Source of the DNA: Haliclystus octoradiatus
Lineage: Eukaryota; Cnidaria; Staurozoa; Stauromedusae; Haliclystidae
DNA: 64,000 nt
Direction of reading: 5' to 3'
Assembly (NCBI GenBank): GCA_916610825.1
Contig: OU744452.1
Location: 8,960,021-9,024,020 of the forward strand
Shown here: positions 51,301-57,497 of the stretch, one piece after another
Position numbering within the stretch: position 1 is the first letter of the stretch
Layout: every line of letters begins with the position of its first letter
Made by a program: the position numbers and the translations under genes
The notes under the pieces: model-generated
Seen by the model: the letters and a program-made list of their open reading frames with translations, nothing else
The model's database searches: none
What the model was told of the DNA's origin: nothing

Positions 51301-53549
51301 ACCTTCTCTATGTCGACATATCTGAATTGCTTTACCAAGAGTTAACTCTGCTGTGTATAGCAATTTCTTACAAAAATGATCAGAATAAATGCCAAGTATA
51401 ACTTGATCTCTTAGCATCTTATCTGTCTTATTTCCCATCTGAGGTAATGGGCTCAATAGCTTCAACAACCCCAATAACTGGATTTTGTTCAATATTAAGA
51501 GTGTTGTTTATGACTAGATAGTTACAGTATGTCAATTGATAACATCACAAGTCTCAAATTATGCTCATACAGGTTTGAAGTACGTAACTGTCAACAACAT
51601 CATTTCAGCTGAATGCTTCAAATATTTCTGAACACAACACAATAGAGGGTTGACAATAGCTATAATTGGTTTGACAGACTTTAAATTATTGTCAGTAGAG
51701 ATTTCAGAAAGCGGTAGCCATTTTCATTGATACTAAAAACTGGGAATAAATGTGCTAGGTATTGCTTACGGTAATGTCATCTCTGTCAGCCTGCTTTAAG
51801 GATTGGAACAACAAGCCTAAAATAGAATAAAAATGACCCCTTGTGTGAACTGTGTCAATTTGGTGTGACACGTTTTCGGTGATCTCAATTGCTTGTTTTT
51901 TCCATTATTATGTCAATTGATAAAAAAGCATTATTTTTCTCAAATACCACATTTCATTTCAAATTATGTAATGTCATAATTTTAGCTATCATTGATGATT
52001 AAACAGAAGCTTACCTCAAATGACACAGTCGCAGAATTTAAAGGAATTGCAATACAAATTGTAATACGATATAAACCATAATCATATAATATAATCGATT
52101 TCATCTCCTGTTCTTCAGATTCTACCTGTAGACCGTACATTTATCATGATATTTTGATCCCTGAAGGATTGTACTATTTATGGTAATGTACCATGTAGAG
52201 TGTTCAAGTATATTCCATGTGTAATCTTATAGTATCCTGCGTAATCATTATATCAGTTTGTTCTTCACAGTAAGATGCAGTAGCAGTATATTTATTTTAA
52301 TAATGTATGGCTGTCTTTTCAGGTTGTTGGAACACGTTCGCTTGAACTAGCAGAGACGATGGTACTGTGTTCAGGGGATTTCATGAGGCAGAGAATTGTG
52401 AAAGAATTGTTACCGCATGTAGAATCAATACTTGACTCATATAACAATAAGCTCAATTCTAGACAAAATATTCTACATTGCAAATCCCGTTTTAGTCAGA
52501 ATTCAAAACATATAATTAAGATATTACAATTCATGGGTGTGGTCATCCCATCTCTGGATATACAGGGTAAAGACTTATTCAATTGTTTGGTCGCTATGGA
52601 ATCATCTATCACCATGCCTCTTAATGAAAGCATTCAAAAGGTAATGACGACTATTTGTGTAGCTTTGATTGAGGTTCCTACATTGAAGCACACAATATCA
52701 TCATAGTATTACTTTTAATAGAGCATTTACAGTCATACTTGCTGAATTCCGCATCTTCATTTACATCTAATTCTGATTACTGTCTTATTTAATATGGTTT
52801 ATTTTCCCATTTGAAAAACTTTCAGGAATTCATGTCTGTAAATTTGCCCAAACTTTCATGAACTCACAAATGTATTCCGCAAGGGTGGTTATCAATAGCA
52901 AGATACTATAATTAGAACTATAGGTAGAACCAATATCGGTTTTAATATGAGACTTGCATTTGCTGGAAGTATGAGCCTCAATCCCTTCTTCTGGTTCATG
53001 AGACTTGTAGGTGCGTATGATAAACCAACTAGGCTACCATTGGTGCGTATGATAAACCAACTACCAACTAGACACGATTTATTCCTACAAACCTTTACAA
53101 ACAGTTTGCTCTGTATCATACCATATAATGTGATCAGACACAAGCATTACTTTCTAAAATAGTCTGAAATCTAGGACATCTTTGTTAATTGTTATGAATT
53201 TCAATGGGAAAAGGGTAATAACTATTTTAACAAGGGTAAAAATAGTATGAAATCCACAAAGAGTTCTGATGCCTGTGGTATACTACTGAAGTTTGAGTTA
53301 TGTTTTGATCTGCAGGCTGCACTTATAGCATTAAAGGCAATTCAGCTACATCAGCCTGACCAAGTGTGGTACTTTCTTGCCATTATTGGCAGAGAAGAAC
53401 TCCGTTATGAAAACAATGCCCCATTGAGGACAGTAATATTTAACAAAGGCTTGAGGGATGATGGGAAACATGGAATCAGGGGAGACAGACTTTCTGGCTT
53501 GTTGGAAATGGAAGGAATAGAAGTTCCACGTAGACATCTAATTGAATGA
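21344..53549 (+). CDS. TTI1: TELO2-interacting protein 1 (TTI1)
   Basis: Eight exons: 21344-22484, 23492-23697, 25464-25788, 27928-28619, 29960-30151, 31363-31536, 52323-52640, 53316-53549. All introns are GT-AG and phases agree (1,0,1,0,0,0,0), giving 1093 aa, against about 1089 in human. TTI1 is a HEAT-repeat scaffold which, with TELO2 and TTI2, forms the TTT co-chaperone complex that matures PIKK kinases (mTOR, ATM, ATR, DNA-PKcs, SMG1) with HSP90. Family features seen: an N-terminal [11 protein letters not shown] and [11 protein letters not shown], an internal [17 protein letters not shown] block (human NSDYLVNGISLNLRHL-like) and the C-terminal PDQVWYFL segment. The start ATG at 21344 gives a family-like N-terminus. 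Intron 6 (31537-52322) is 20.8 kb and filled with transposons, while the other introns are 0.7-2.1 kb. Confidence 0.93.
22485..23491. other. TTI1 intron 1 with a GC-rich repeat-like fragment
   Basis: Around 22780-22860 a GC-rich patch (GGGGTCATGCCCCCATGCCC, GGACCCCCTACAAGAAGGGG) contrasts with the AT-rich surroundings and resembles transposon-derived sequence. No family was recognised. The open frame across it is not supported as a gene. Confidence 0.35.
24700..25115. repeat. Dispersed repeat, inverted relative to 10681-10890
   Basis: Contains GACTCCGAATCCGAAAA, AACTCCGGCTCC, ACATTCTAGATTCCAGCTCC and TTCACTCCAGTCCGGCTC, matching the reverse complement of 10681-10890. In TTI1 intron 2. Confidence 0.55.
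25932..27001. mobile_element. Non-autonomous DNA transposon with about 215-bp inverted arms
   Basis: ATGAAGCGGCAAAGGGGTC at 25932 is repeated inverted at the right end (GACCCCTTTGCCGCTTCAT, ending 27001). The match continues for about 215 bp with scattered mismatches (CTGTGTTATGGTTTATCACG, CACAGCACATGCATTATTCT, GAACATGGCAATTCGTTCTG). Flanks ATTGATCT (25924-25931) and ATTGATCA (27002-27009) are an 8-bp target duplication with one change. The centre holds (CAT)n, (AAAT)n and a perfect 34-nt palindrome, and no transposase. 8-bp duplications fit hAT or P superfamilies. In TTI1 intron 3. Confidence 0.78.
26538..26571. repeat. Perfect 34-nt palindrome
   Basis: The 17 bases CATAGTCAATAGAAGAT at 26538-26554 are followed directly by their exact reverse complement (26555-26571) with no loop. 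It sits in the middle of the 25932-27001 element and could be a tiny nested foldback or an inversion scar. Confidence 0.95.
27240..27570 (+). repeat. Dispersed TTA-containing repeat, two adjoining copies
   Basis: TGTGTCTTTCTTGAC...TTATTATTATT...GCTATT.AC.AGCATTGAGCACT occurs at about 27237-27310 and again at 27506-27560. Between them is CTGATGATCGTTTAACAACGTGAAACTTCAAGTAACAGCA. An inverted diverged copy is at 7921-8070, and a related (AAT)n/AAGAAAGACACATTTT block on the opposite strand is at 27045-27095. In TTI1 intron 3. Confidence 0.5.
28959..29133. mobile_element. TA-flanked MITE (CAGTCAAACCTG family), copy 2
   Basis: TA-CAGTCAAACCTG at the left and CAGGTTTCACTG-TA at the right form 12-bp inverted termini (one mismatch) flanked by TA. 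The body matches 8879-9055. It is a probable Tc1/mariner-type MITE in TTI1 intron 4. Confidence 0.78.
29520..29889 (-). mobile_element. tRNA-derived SINE, full length, with target duplication
   Basis: On the minus strand the element begins with a tRNA-like head. The A box TTAGCTCAGATGGCAGA (29868-29884) and B box GGTTCAAATCC (29818-29828) are correctly spaced, with an ACCGA/TCGGT anticodon-like stem between them. A body of about 290 bp follows, ending in a (CTTA)n-type tail (AGTAAGTAAGT on the plus strand at 29520-29530). The 11-bp duplication GTGTTAATATA flanks it (29509-29519 and 29890-29900). RNA polymerase III transcription and LINE-dependent mobilisation are inferred from the family. It is antisense in TTI1 intron 4. 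Confidence 0.85.
30390..31125. repeat. Long imperfect inverted-repeat element
   Basis: AAATTTCTATCACGA...GAGTGC.TTAAG and GGCCTAGATTATGCAGCGTGCC at the left are mirrored at the right (GGCACGTTGTATAACCTAGG...CACTCACGCGTCGTGATAGA). The left arm appears interrupted by about 100 bp. The GC-rich centre (GCGCGCTCTT, GCTCTGGCCCGC) is unlike its surroundings. In TTI1 intron 5; the family is unknown. Confidence 0.5.
31125..31290. repeat. Dispersed repeat, inverted copy at 15047-15225
   Basis: Reverse-complement match to 15047-15225 (see the blocks listed there), abutting TTI1 exon 6. Confidence 0.6.
31537..32280. other. Start of TTI1 intron 6, nothing recognised
   Basis: AT-rich sequence between TTI1 exon 6 and the predicted 3' terminus of the Helitron. 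No repeat or coding signal was recognised. Confidence 0.5.
32635..35412 (-). pseudogene. Helitron Rep C-terminus and PIF1-like helicase
   Basis: A 925-codon open frame. The first part has [20 protein letters not shown] and CSKKFP, diagnostic of the Helitron Rep/helicase linker, and [13 protein letters not shown], which contains the paired-tyrosine region of Rep (about residue 145). The helicase domain (SF1B, PIF1-like) shows Walker A APGGTGKT (about residue 500), Walker B WDEC (about 580), LLAGDFRQ and the C-terminal LYVGCSRVG (about 890). The HUH motif PHAHI is encoded at 35345-35359 but in a different frame from the helicase, and an in-frame TAA lies just upstream near 35398. The Rep portion is therefore broken while the helicase frame has stayed open. 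Confidence 0.85.
35422..35570. repeat. Left terminal inverted repeat of the Academ-like element
   Basis: Pairs with 39200-39358. An additional perfect 11-bp hairpin, GCGCGAAAAGC at 35615-35625 with its complement at 35640-35650, lies just inside. Confidence 0.9.
36081..39015 (-). pseudogene. Academ-type transposon protein: XPG-like nuclease plus CXC zinc finger
   Basis: Minus-strand exons: about 39015-38701 (CIIHYDG...[21 protein letters not shown]), 38512-38392 ([20 protein letters not shown]), 38139 to about 36900, about 36815-36608, and about 36518-36081 (ends TAA-like after DNDDLNSN). The third exon holds [13 protein letters not shown] followed by [13 protein letters not shown], matching the EAD...SxDTDxL acidic motif of XPG/FEN1 nucleases. 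The last exon holds [20 protein letters not shown] and a CXC zinc finger, CGCKSGC..RCSC..C...CKC..C. A one-base shift near 36950 moves the conserved GFHAFTG motif into another frame, so this copy looks inactive. A role in transposition is inferred from family knowledge. Confidence 0.65.
38269..38386. repeat. 118-bp mini inverted-repeat element inside an Academ-like intron
   Basis: ACCCCTGCGAAAAACAGTTC and its right-hand complement GAACTATTTTTAGCAGGGGT bracket a core made of repeated GTTCATGA words. It lies in the intron between the 38512-38392 and 38139 exons, and its right end nearly abuts the GTATAA donor. Confidence 0.75.
39200..39358. repeat. Right terminal inverted repeat of the Academ-like element
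   Basis: Reverse complement of 35422-35570. It ends CGGCGGTCTA and is followed by the CTT duplication. Confidence 0.9.
39362..40843 (-). pseudogene. Helitron Rep N-terminal domain
   Basis: The minus-strand frame from about 40560 to 39362 carries the Helitron-like N domain: [79 protein letters not shown] and [14 protein letters not shown]. Upstream (40843-40577) an Arg/Gln-rich stretch ending [11 protein letters not shown] belongs to the same protein but is one base out of frame near 40580. The reading ends at the Academ-like insertion. If the 3937-bp insert and one CTT are ignored, the frame runs directly into the HUH-motif frame on the other side, so the insertion hit an already or subsequently mutated but contiguous Rep gene. 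Confidence 0.8.
40844..41828. other. Probable Helitron 5' flank, no gene seen
   Basis: AT-rich sequence with TACGATTCTCATT..A repeated at 41071-41130 (a short direct duplication with AAATA.ATA..TTT.ATACAGTA.TTGGTACG). No coding signal. The Helitron 5' terminus may lie here or further right. Confidence 0.35.
41829..42297. repeat. Two diverged tandem copies of about 235 bp
   Basis: AGTAGAATAAA.CCATGTC.AAAAT, AGCAGTGATA.A.C.TTGA, GACTTCAGCAAC.TAAATTATGG and AAGAACGG.AATGTGATTAATAAC recur in the same order at 41829-42062 and 42070-42297. Confidence 0.75.
42340..42720 (-). repeat. Dispersed repeat, inverted copy of 18880-19330
   Basis: On the minus strand this matches 18880-19330 block for block (GCGGCTCCCGTCCGCAAAC, GCATCATTGACGCTGAAAAC, GATCTGCACGTG). 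Together with the adjoining tandem copies (41829-42297) it forms a unit of about 900 bp that probably also exists around 18880-19800. Confidence 0.6.
42721..43244. other. TTI1 intron 6 segment, nothing recognised
   Basis: AT-rich, no coding or repeat signal recognised. Confidence 0.4.
43245..43412. mobile_element. TA-flanked MITE, 168 bp
   Basis: TA-CAGTCGAGCTCGGTTAATATC at the left and GATATTAAGCAAGTTCAACTG-TA at the right form imperfect inverted termini of about 24 bp. The internal phrase TTAATATCCC recurs several times. The pattern fits a pogo/Tigger-like Tc1/mariner MITE. Confidence 0.7.
43503..44118 (-). pseudogene. Mutator-like transposase, C-terminal half
   Basis: The minus-strand reading from 44118 gives [14 protein letters not shown], then DSWCF-like [49 protein letters not shown] and a basic tail ending [10 protein letters not shown]. 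This is the C-terminal part of the metazoan Mutator-like transposase domain found in many invertebrate genomes. It contains at least one frameshift (between GDLKIMK and SWCFYK). The N-terminal half is at 46170-47036; the gap is a 2-kb insertion. Confidence 0.75.
44119..44671 (-). pseudogene. Non-LTR ORF2 linker and beginning of the RT region
   Basis: After the endonuclease, the minus strand reads [23 protein letters not shown], then [20 protein letters not shown] sequence, [14 protein letters not shown], and [20 protein letters not shown], typical of the ORF2 segment just before the reverse transcriptase fingers in CR1/Jockey-type elements. There are frameshifts near 44474 and 44700, and the sequence ends abruptly at the insertion border. 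Confidence 0.65.
44756..45958 (-). CDS. APE-type endonuclease of a non-LTR retrotransposon
   Basis: A 400-codon frame from an ATG at 45958. The N-terminal about 160 residues are acidic/basic low-complexity; the AP-like endonuclease spans about residues 160-395. Catalytic-type motifs include [17 protein letters not shown] (about 190), [13 protein letters not shown] (about 310), [10 protein letters not shown] and [10 protein letters not shown] (about 374). This domain nicks target DNA for target-primed reverse transcription. It is part of an incomplete element and probably a dead copy, although this segment is uninterrupted. Confidence 0.8.
   Translation of the reverse strand: MSLEGRYVYSWEYLLDLRYSNSDDFTFDGYNSMDSSVKRRRRRGVRSGFKVKLKKFLKSLQNSENKDCHENLPVVADLPCTEEDNDAVSTIFDSYNSDRFDVYNCTHKEIQSSTIPVIISTNRDIESFSDNNNAGLNHDINNCISVPITPPESKSVKSRISFGCVNIRSIRNKAFAVKELIEDRNLDVIVVTESWHERPTDTWLTNAKPSGFSMVEQARSVKSAAAVNGNFVNHGGIVCLAREGTKLTKIDLPTQPSTFEVLCILLRFSNATSIISAIYRPGSQRVTPKFFSEFTQHLESLLSYSCPVYVTGDLNIHTENTLDEHCLALSTVLESLRLVQRVNESTHEKGGILDLLICNDNLVVSNLHIDDVGLFDHYMISCNISFSPSTSKFKTTTSRD
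46170..47036 (-). pseudogene. Mutator-like transposase, N-terminal half
   Basis: Minus strand: [39 protein letters not shown], then [41 protein letters not shown] and GSSEAMEV, then [14 protein letters not shown] and [19 protein letters not shown]. These are the ordered landmarks of the Mutator-like transposase domain. Several frameshifts and stops (for example a TGA after GARRE near 46220) show it is inactive. The reading resumes at 44118 past the non-LTR insert. Confidence 0.78.
47040..47340 (-). pseudogene. Ty3/gypsy retropepsin and zinc-knuckle remnant
   Basis: The minus strand shows a Cys/His-rich remnant (SCKQVSHF...CKGKPCNNH) followed by stops, then an acidic linker and [15 protein letters not shown], a retropepsin active-site motif with DGG in place of DTG/DSG. 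It directly abuts the Mutator-like fragment. Confidence 0.55.
47341..47929. other. Probable decayed gag sequence, no intact frame
   Basis: Lies upstream (minus-strand sense) of the retropepsin remnant and is dense in stops in all frames. No motif was recognised with confidence. Confidence 0.3.
47930..48720 (-). pseudogene. LINE (CR1/Jockey-type) reverse transcriptase fragment
   Basis: The minus-strand reading contains [98 protein letters not shown] and a KLFADN motif where the catalytic FADD is expected. Multiple stops and frameshifts. The final Asp of the active-site pair is Asn here, so it is inactive. Confidence 0.8.
48810..49501 (-). pseudogene. P-element-type transposase fragment
   Basis: Minus strand: [15 protein letters not shown], then [46 protein letters not shown] and [19 protein letters not shown], the conserved RNase H-like core and GTP-binding insertion region of P-element/THAP9 transposases. 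It is frameshifted around 49290 and 48980, with no N-terminal THAP domain or terminal repeats recognised. Confidence 0.72.
49502..51261. other. TTI1 intron 6, unassigned repeat-like sequence
   Basis: Contains a 15-G homopolymer (50451-50465). A minus-strand stretch at 50519-50740 reads like transposase debris ([21 protein letters not shown]), but no family could be assigned. Nothing else recognised. Confidence 0.4.
50451..50465. repeat. (G)15 homopolymer
   Basis: Fifteen consecutive G after TTTTGT. Rare in this AT-rich sequence and prone to sequencing-length error. Confidence 0.95.
51262..51440 (-). pseudogene. Ty3/gypsy Gag fragment
   Basis: The minus strand contains [34 protein letters not shown] and ARISSQI, the conserved C-terminal Gag segment before the zinc knuckle. 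It corresponds to SLIRDRIVGGV...LIQAHNYCRTFEAAE in the intact element at 57498 but is clearly a different, older lineage. Confidence 0.65.
51441..52322. other. End of TTI1 intron 6, nothing recognised
   Basis: AT-rich sequence up to the TTTTCAG acceptor of TTI1 exon 7. Confidence 0.5.
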
Positions 53550-53572
53550 AATATATCTTAAAACTGGAAAGG

Positions 53573-53578
53573 AATAAA
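53573..53578 (+). terminator. Poly(A) signal AATAAA for TTI1
   Basis: AATAAA 24 bp after the TTI1 stop codon, well placed for a short 3' UTR. Confidence 0.6.
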
Positions 53579-54048
53579 AGCATTACATTGATACATTTCA
53601 CATTATGTAATTATCTAAATTTTTTAAATTTTACTGTATAAATAAAATAATCAATAGTGGGCAAGCAAGCTCCGCGTTAGTTTTGATACAATGATTGAGG
53701 AAAATATTCAGAACTTTTAGATAATGAATGTCAAAGATGAGAAATACAAGTTAATGAAGCTTTCAGTTCCTAGCAAATTTATCATCTATGCGATAGTATA
53801 ATCTGAATGAAAAATCAAGCAGGCTCAGGGACATGTGTTAACTAATCACATCACATGGTTGGATAAAGTATTATTCGATATGGTATCCTGAACTGATTAA
53901 GAGAAGAAAAGTGATAGAAATATCATTGTGAATAGTTGTTCATTATTTTCAACAATCACACAATGTGACTGGTTGTTTTTTCAATGGTAAAATATTGCAA
54001 CAAAGATGGTAGATTTGTGAGTTTCATATCAGGGTGATCGTCAAGTGG

Positions 54049-54054
54049 TTTATT
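54049..54054 (-). terminator. Candidate poly(A) signal for the TTC33-like gene
   Basis: AATAAA on the minus strand, 113 bp past the stop codon. Confidence 0.5.
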
Positions 54055-54166
54055 AAAAATACATTTTACTTTGGAGTAGCGTCAACTTTTACATCTCATT
54101 CTCATCTTTAATTAATAGACTCTTGTCTCCTTTAGAATATTTAAAAATAATTTGTCTAAACGTTGT

Positions 54167-57100
54167 TTATTTATCTTTACACTGCTCAACAGTAGATGTA
54201 CATAGTAATTTATTGTCTCTTTCTTTTTTAAGCTGTTGTTGATATTCCTGAATGCCATCTTGTTGTGTCTTGTAGCAATTGAGAGATAGTGGTAGATCCT
54301 GTGACCGCAGCTAAAAATTTGGAAATTAAAAAATACATAAATTATGCTGAGCCACTTAAATATGACCCTTAAAAAATAATCTGACCAGAACAAGTTAATA
54401 GAGAGACTTAAAATTCATGTGAAAAAGCTAGGATAGTTCATAATTATACCTCTTCGCAGACAGGGTTGAGATGTAATGAGATACTGAAACTTCTCATGGC
54501 CTGAAATCATAAATACAACATTATCTACATAGAGCTAAGGAAATACAGTATATTGTTTAAATGTAAAACATGTGACTCTAAATTACACATGGGCCACTTT
54601 GCAGCACAGATATCTGTAAACTTTCGCAATATGTCATCCATTAAAGCATTTCCTCAATTAAAGAGGAGAGTGTGATTTCCAGAGTATAGAATCTCACAAG
54701 GTAGAGAAGGTCCAATCAAAACATGTTTTGAAATGATCTGGGAATCCTTGGCTTGTAAAAGATACCATAATATACAATTATGCCTTGAAATCTTAGCAAG
54801 TTATATCACACTTGACTTGCAAATGACCTAAAATCTCCTAAAATGACCTACCGGTAAATGATGGGACAATAACAAATTTAAAGACAAAATACAAACAACC
54901 GCAGCCTTTCGCACAATACAGTTGTACACCGAGAAGGGCAAATTGACTACGGAGTAAGTAGGTTACTTTCTGGATAGCCCCCAAGTGACCCTTAAACAGA
55001 CACATAGGCCTACCATTTTGTAATCATGAATGGCTAATTGAGCTCTTCCCAGGGTTTGATATCCAACTGACCACAGACCGTTACACATGATTGCCTTTTC
55101 AGCTGATTTAACAGCAAGATATGATTCATCCATCTCCAATAGAACCTAGAAATTAGGATGGGATAAGTTTAATGGATTGTTTTATATCTATTGTCCTACA
55201 TTAAAGGGTTACTGCACGGCAGCCGTGTTTGGGTTCTCTGATACCAACATGCGGGTACAGCTACGAGTACATCTTTCTCGTTGCGCACCCAGCCTTCTTA
55301 TCGACTAAACATGAACTTGAACCGGTACCTAACTAAATCTAAACCTCCCTATTATTATTACAACAATTACTTCATTCATTTAATCAACGTCTATGTAGGC
55401 CTATGTGTGGTGGTATTTATCAATACGTCATATAATTCACCAACTACATAAGCAAATGAAATGAACAAACACACAATACAACCAACAAGTTTTGAGACGA
55501 TAATTGATAAGACTACATCCATAAGGTAAGCCTACTGAAGTGATTATATTAAATAGACATATGTTTTGCCTTTCAATTAAACATTCATTCAAATTTATGA
55601 ACTTGAGTAGATAAATGTTTCTGATTTCTTCGAATGTTATTACAGACAGACACAAACCAATTTGTAATCATAGATACCTAATTGAGTTGCACTCATAAAA
55701 TCTGGAACAATTTTGAAATTGATGAAACCTGCCAAATTTGATGTTGTCAGAGACAGGCAGAAATTATATAATATCTCTATTTATCCTGATAAGTTAATAG
55801 GTTGATAATCATGACTAATTATTGGTAGGGGAGCTTAGTTTTGTCCTACTGCAAAATATAGCCTTGGTGTACCTGTGATTTCATCTCATGGATTGTTTCA
55901 TCGTGAGGTGTTATCAAAAGGATTGAATCCCAATGGTTAATAGCATCATCATATCTACAGAAAATAATACATGAAAGGTATCAGTGATTGTTTTTGTTTT
56001 TAAAAATACATGTCTTTCTGCATGTAGAAAATCAAATTGGATTTGTCTTGCTCTAAAATTCAATAGCTTAAAAATAAACATTGAATTTGACAGAGAATAA
56101 CTTAAATTTTTTTACAATCATGTATAGTATGTGTACATCAAAATAGGAATCGATCATGCATTTCGATTTTTCTGTGAGCTGATACTTTTTGTTTGCGTTG
56201 ACGTTGTTCAGTTGTTGTTGATAATTATTTTTTGTTTGTATGTTGTTTTGCAATATTTTTGTTAGATTTCTGTTTGATTGCGGGGCATACTTTTTCTATT
56301 TGGTGCAAATAGTGTTTGTTTGCATTGAGCTTTCTGGGCCACTGCATGTCTCCCTAGCAATTTTCGCTTTTAATTGGATAACACATGCATATTATGAACA
56401 AAAAATAAGGTAACTTATAAACATTTTGAAACATAAATAATGGACTTCACAAGGACACAGATCTGCATGGACCACACACTAGTCAGACGCAATCACTACT
56501 GCGCCATAACCGATGAAAGTTGTTGAAACAAAAAGAATATAACAAAACAGACCTAGAAACGAGTGAATCATGGGATGAAGTATCAGTTGTGATATAGTGC
56601 CAGCCTTGTGATGATCCATCACAATCCCAAACTTAAAAGTTTGTTGTGAGATCTCAGGTGCGCAGCAGATATTCTGATGTAAGATTTTATCCAATACTAA
56701 TTAAATCTCAATCGCGCAAATTTCAATATTTTCAATCTGGTCAAGATCTACTGTCAATCTATGATGTGATGTTTTTACTAGGGTGGGTGATATATTGTAT
56801 CTATCCACTTTTTTGATTCTAGTTTCCTGTCATTTTGAACACATGAAAAAATCCTAGTACTGGGAAGCTCCTTCATGGTGATTCCTAGAATTTATAGCCA
56901 GGATAAAGCATTTCAATATTCTTTCAATTCTCAAAGTTAAGTTGGAACGTCTGTCTGTTTACTAACCTTCCAGCCTCAGCACATTCATTTGCCTTCTCTT
57001 TTAATTCACTGATTGTCAGCTCCCCAGAAATTTTTTTACTTTTCTTGGGCTGATTGTGTGCAGTCCTTATCAGCAGTTGTGGGTTGATTAAGCCAGATTC

Positions 57101-57217
57101 ATTATCGTTTGTTGCAGTTTGTTGTTCCTGCTGTTCTGCCTCTCTTTCTTCGCTGAATGCGGCAAGAGAATGATTCAAATTATTAGCTTTACGTTTCCAT
57201 GCGAAAGATTGCTTCAT
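54167..57217 (-). CDS. TTC33: Tetratricopeptide repeat protein 33 (TTC33) homologue
   Basis: Five minus-strand exons: 57217-56967, 55954-55873, 55145-55014, 54500-54450 and 54310-54167. Phases (2,0,0,0) agree and give 219 aa, against about 262 in human. The N-terminus MKQSFAWKRKANN matches the SFGWKRK start of TTC33. A TPR region then follows: ELKEKANECAEAGRYDDAI, HWDSILLITPHDETIHEMKS, ESYLAVKSAEKAI, SVGYQTLGRAQLA and AMRSFSISLHLNP, the same order as in vertebrate TTC33. The C-terminal tail (QQDGIQEYQQQLKKERDNK) is shorter than in vertebrates. TTC33 is a small TPR scaffold of poorly defined function, so no pathway is claimed. A full LTR retrotransposon sits 57 bp upstream of the ATG, which could alter its promoter or 5' UTR. 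Confidence 0.85.
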
Positions 57218-57269
57218 TTCGAACCATTATATGCGTAGCTTGTTTGCTTTCACTTCATCTTACGCTGAC

Positions 57270-57274
57270 AAGAC
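57270..57274. other. Target-site duplication (left), AAGAC
   Basis: AAGAC here and at 61806-61810 bracket the LTR element, a 5-bp duplication as made by Ty3/gypsy integrases. Confidence 0.9.
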
Positions 57275-57448
57275 TGTTATGATTTTGTTAGTTTCTTGCC
57301 CATTCTCCCTGTAAAACCATGTGCTCCCGGCCTATCCATAATGGCAGCACATTTTGTAGACATAGCGAGAGTATAGAAGGTTTGTTTCTGTTTTCAAATA
57401 AAGTTCTTATACGTTCAACCCCGAGTCTTGTTTTGACTTATTATTACA
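57275..57448 (+). repeat. 5' LTR
   Basis: 174 bp, TGTTATGATT...TTATTATTACA. Contains AATAAAG near its 3' part as a likely poly(A) signal (about 57396-57402). Appears identical to 61632-61805. Confidence 0.95.
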
Positions 57449-57465
57449 TGGTGTCAGATGTGGGA
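57449..57465 (+). promoter_or_regulatory. Primer-binding site
   Basis: TGGTGTCAGATGTGGGA begins at the base after the LTR, the form and position of a tRNA primer-binding site in Ty3/gypsy elements. The tRNA was not identified. Confidence 0.65.
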
Positions 57466-57497
57466 TATCATCAATTATTATATATTAATAAGTCAAC

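Larger units (their letters stand above)
53550..54166. other. Convergent 3' interval between TTI1 and the TTC33-like gene
   Basis: 617 bp containing both 3' UTRs. No other gene seen. Confidence 0.6.
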
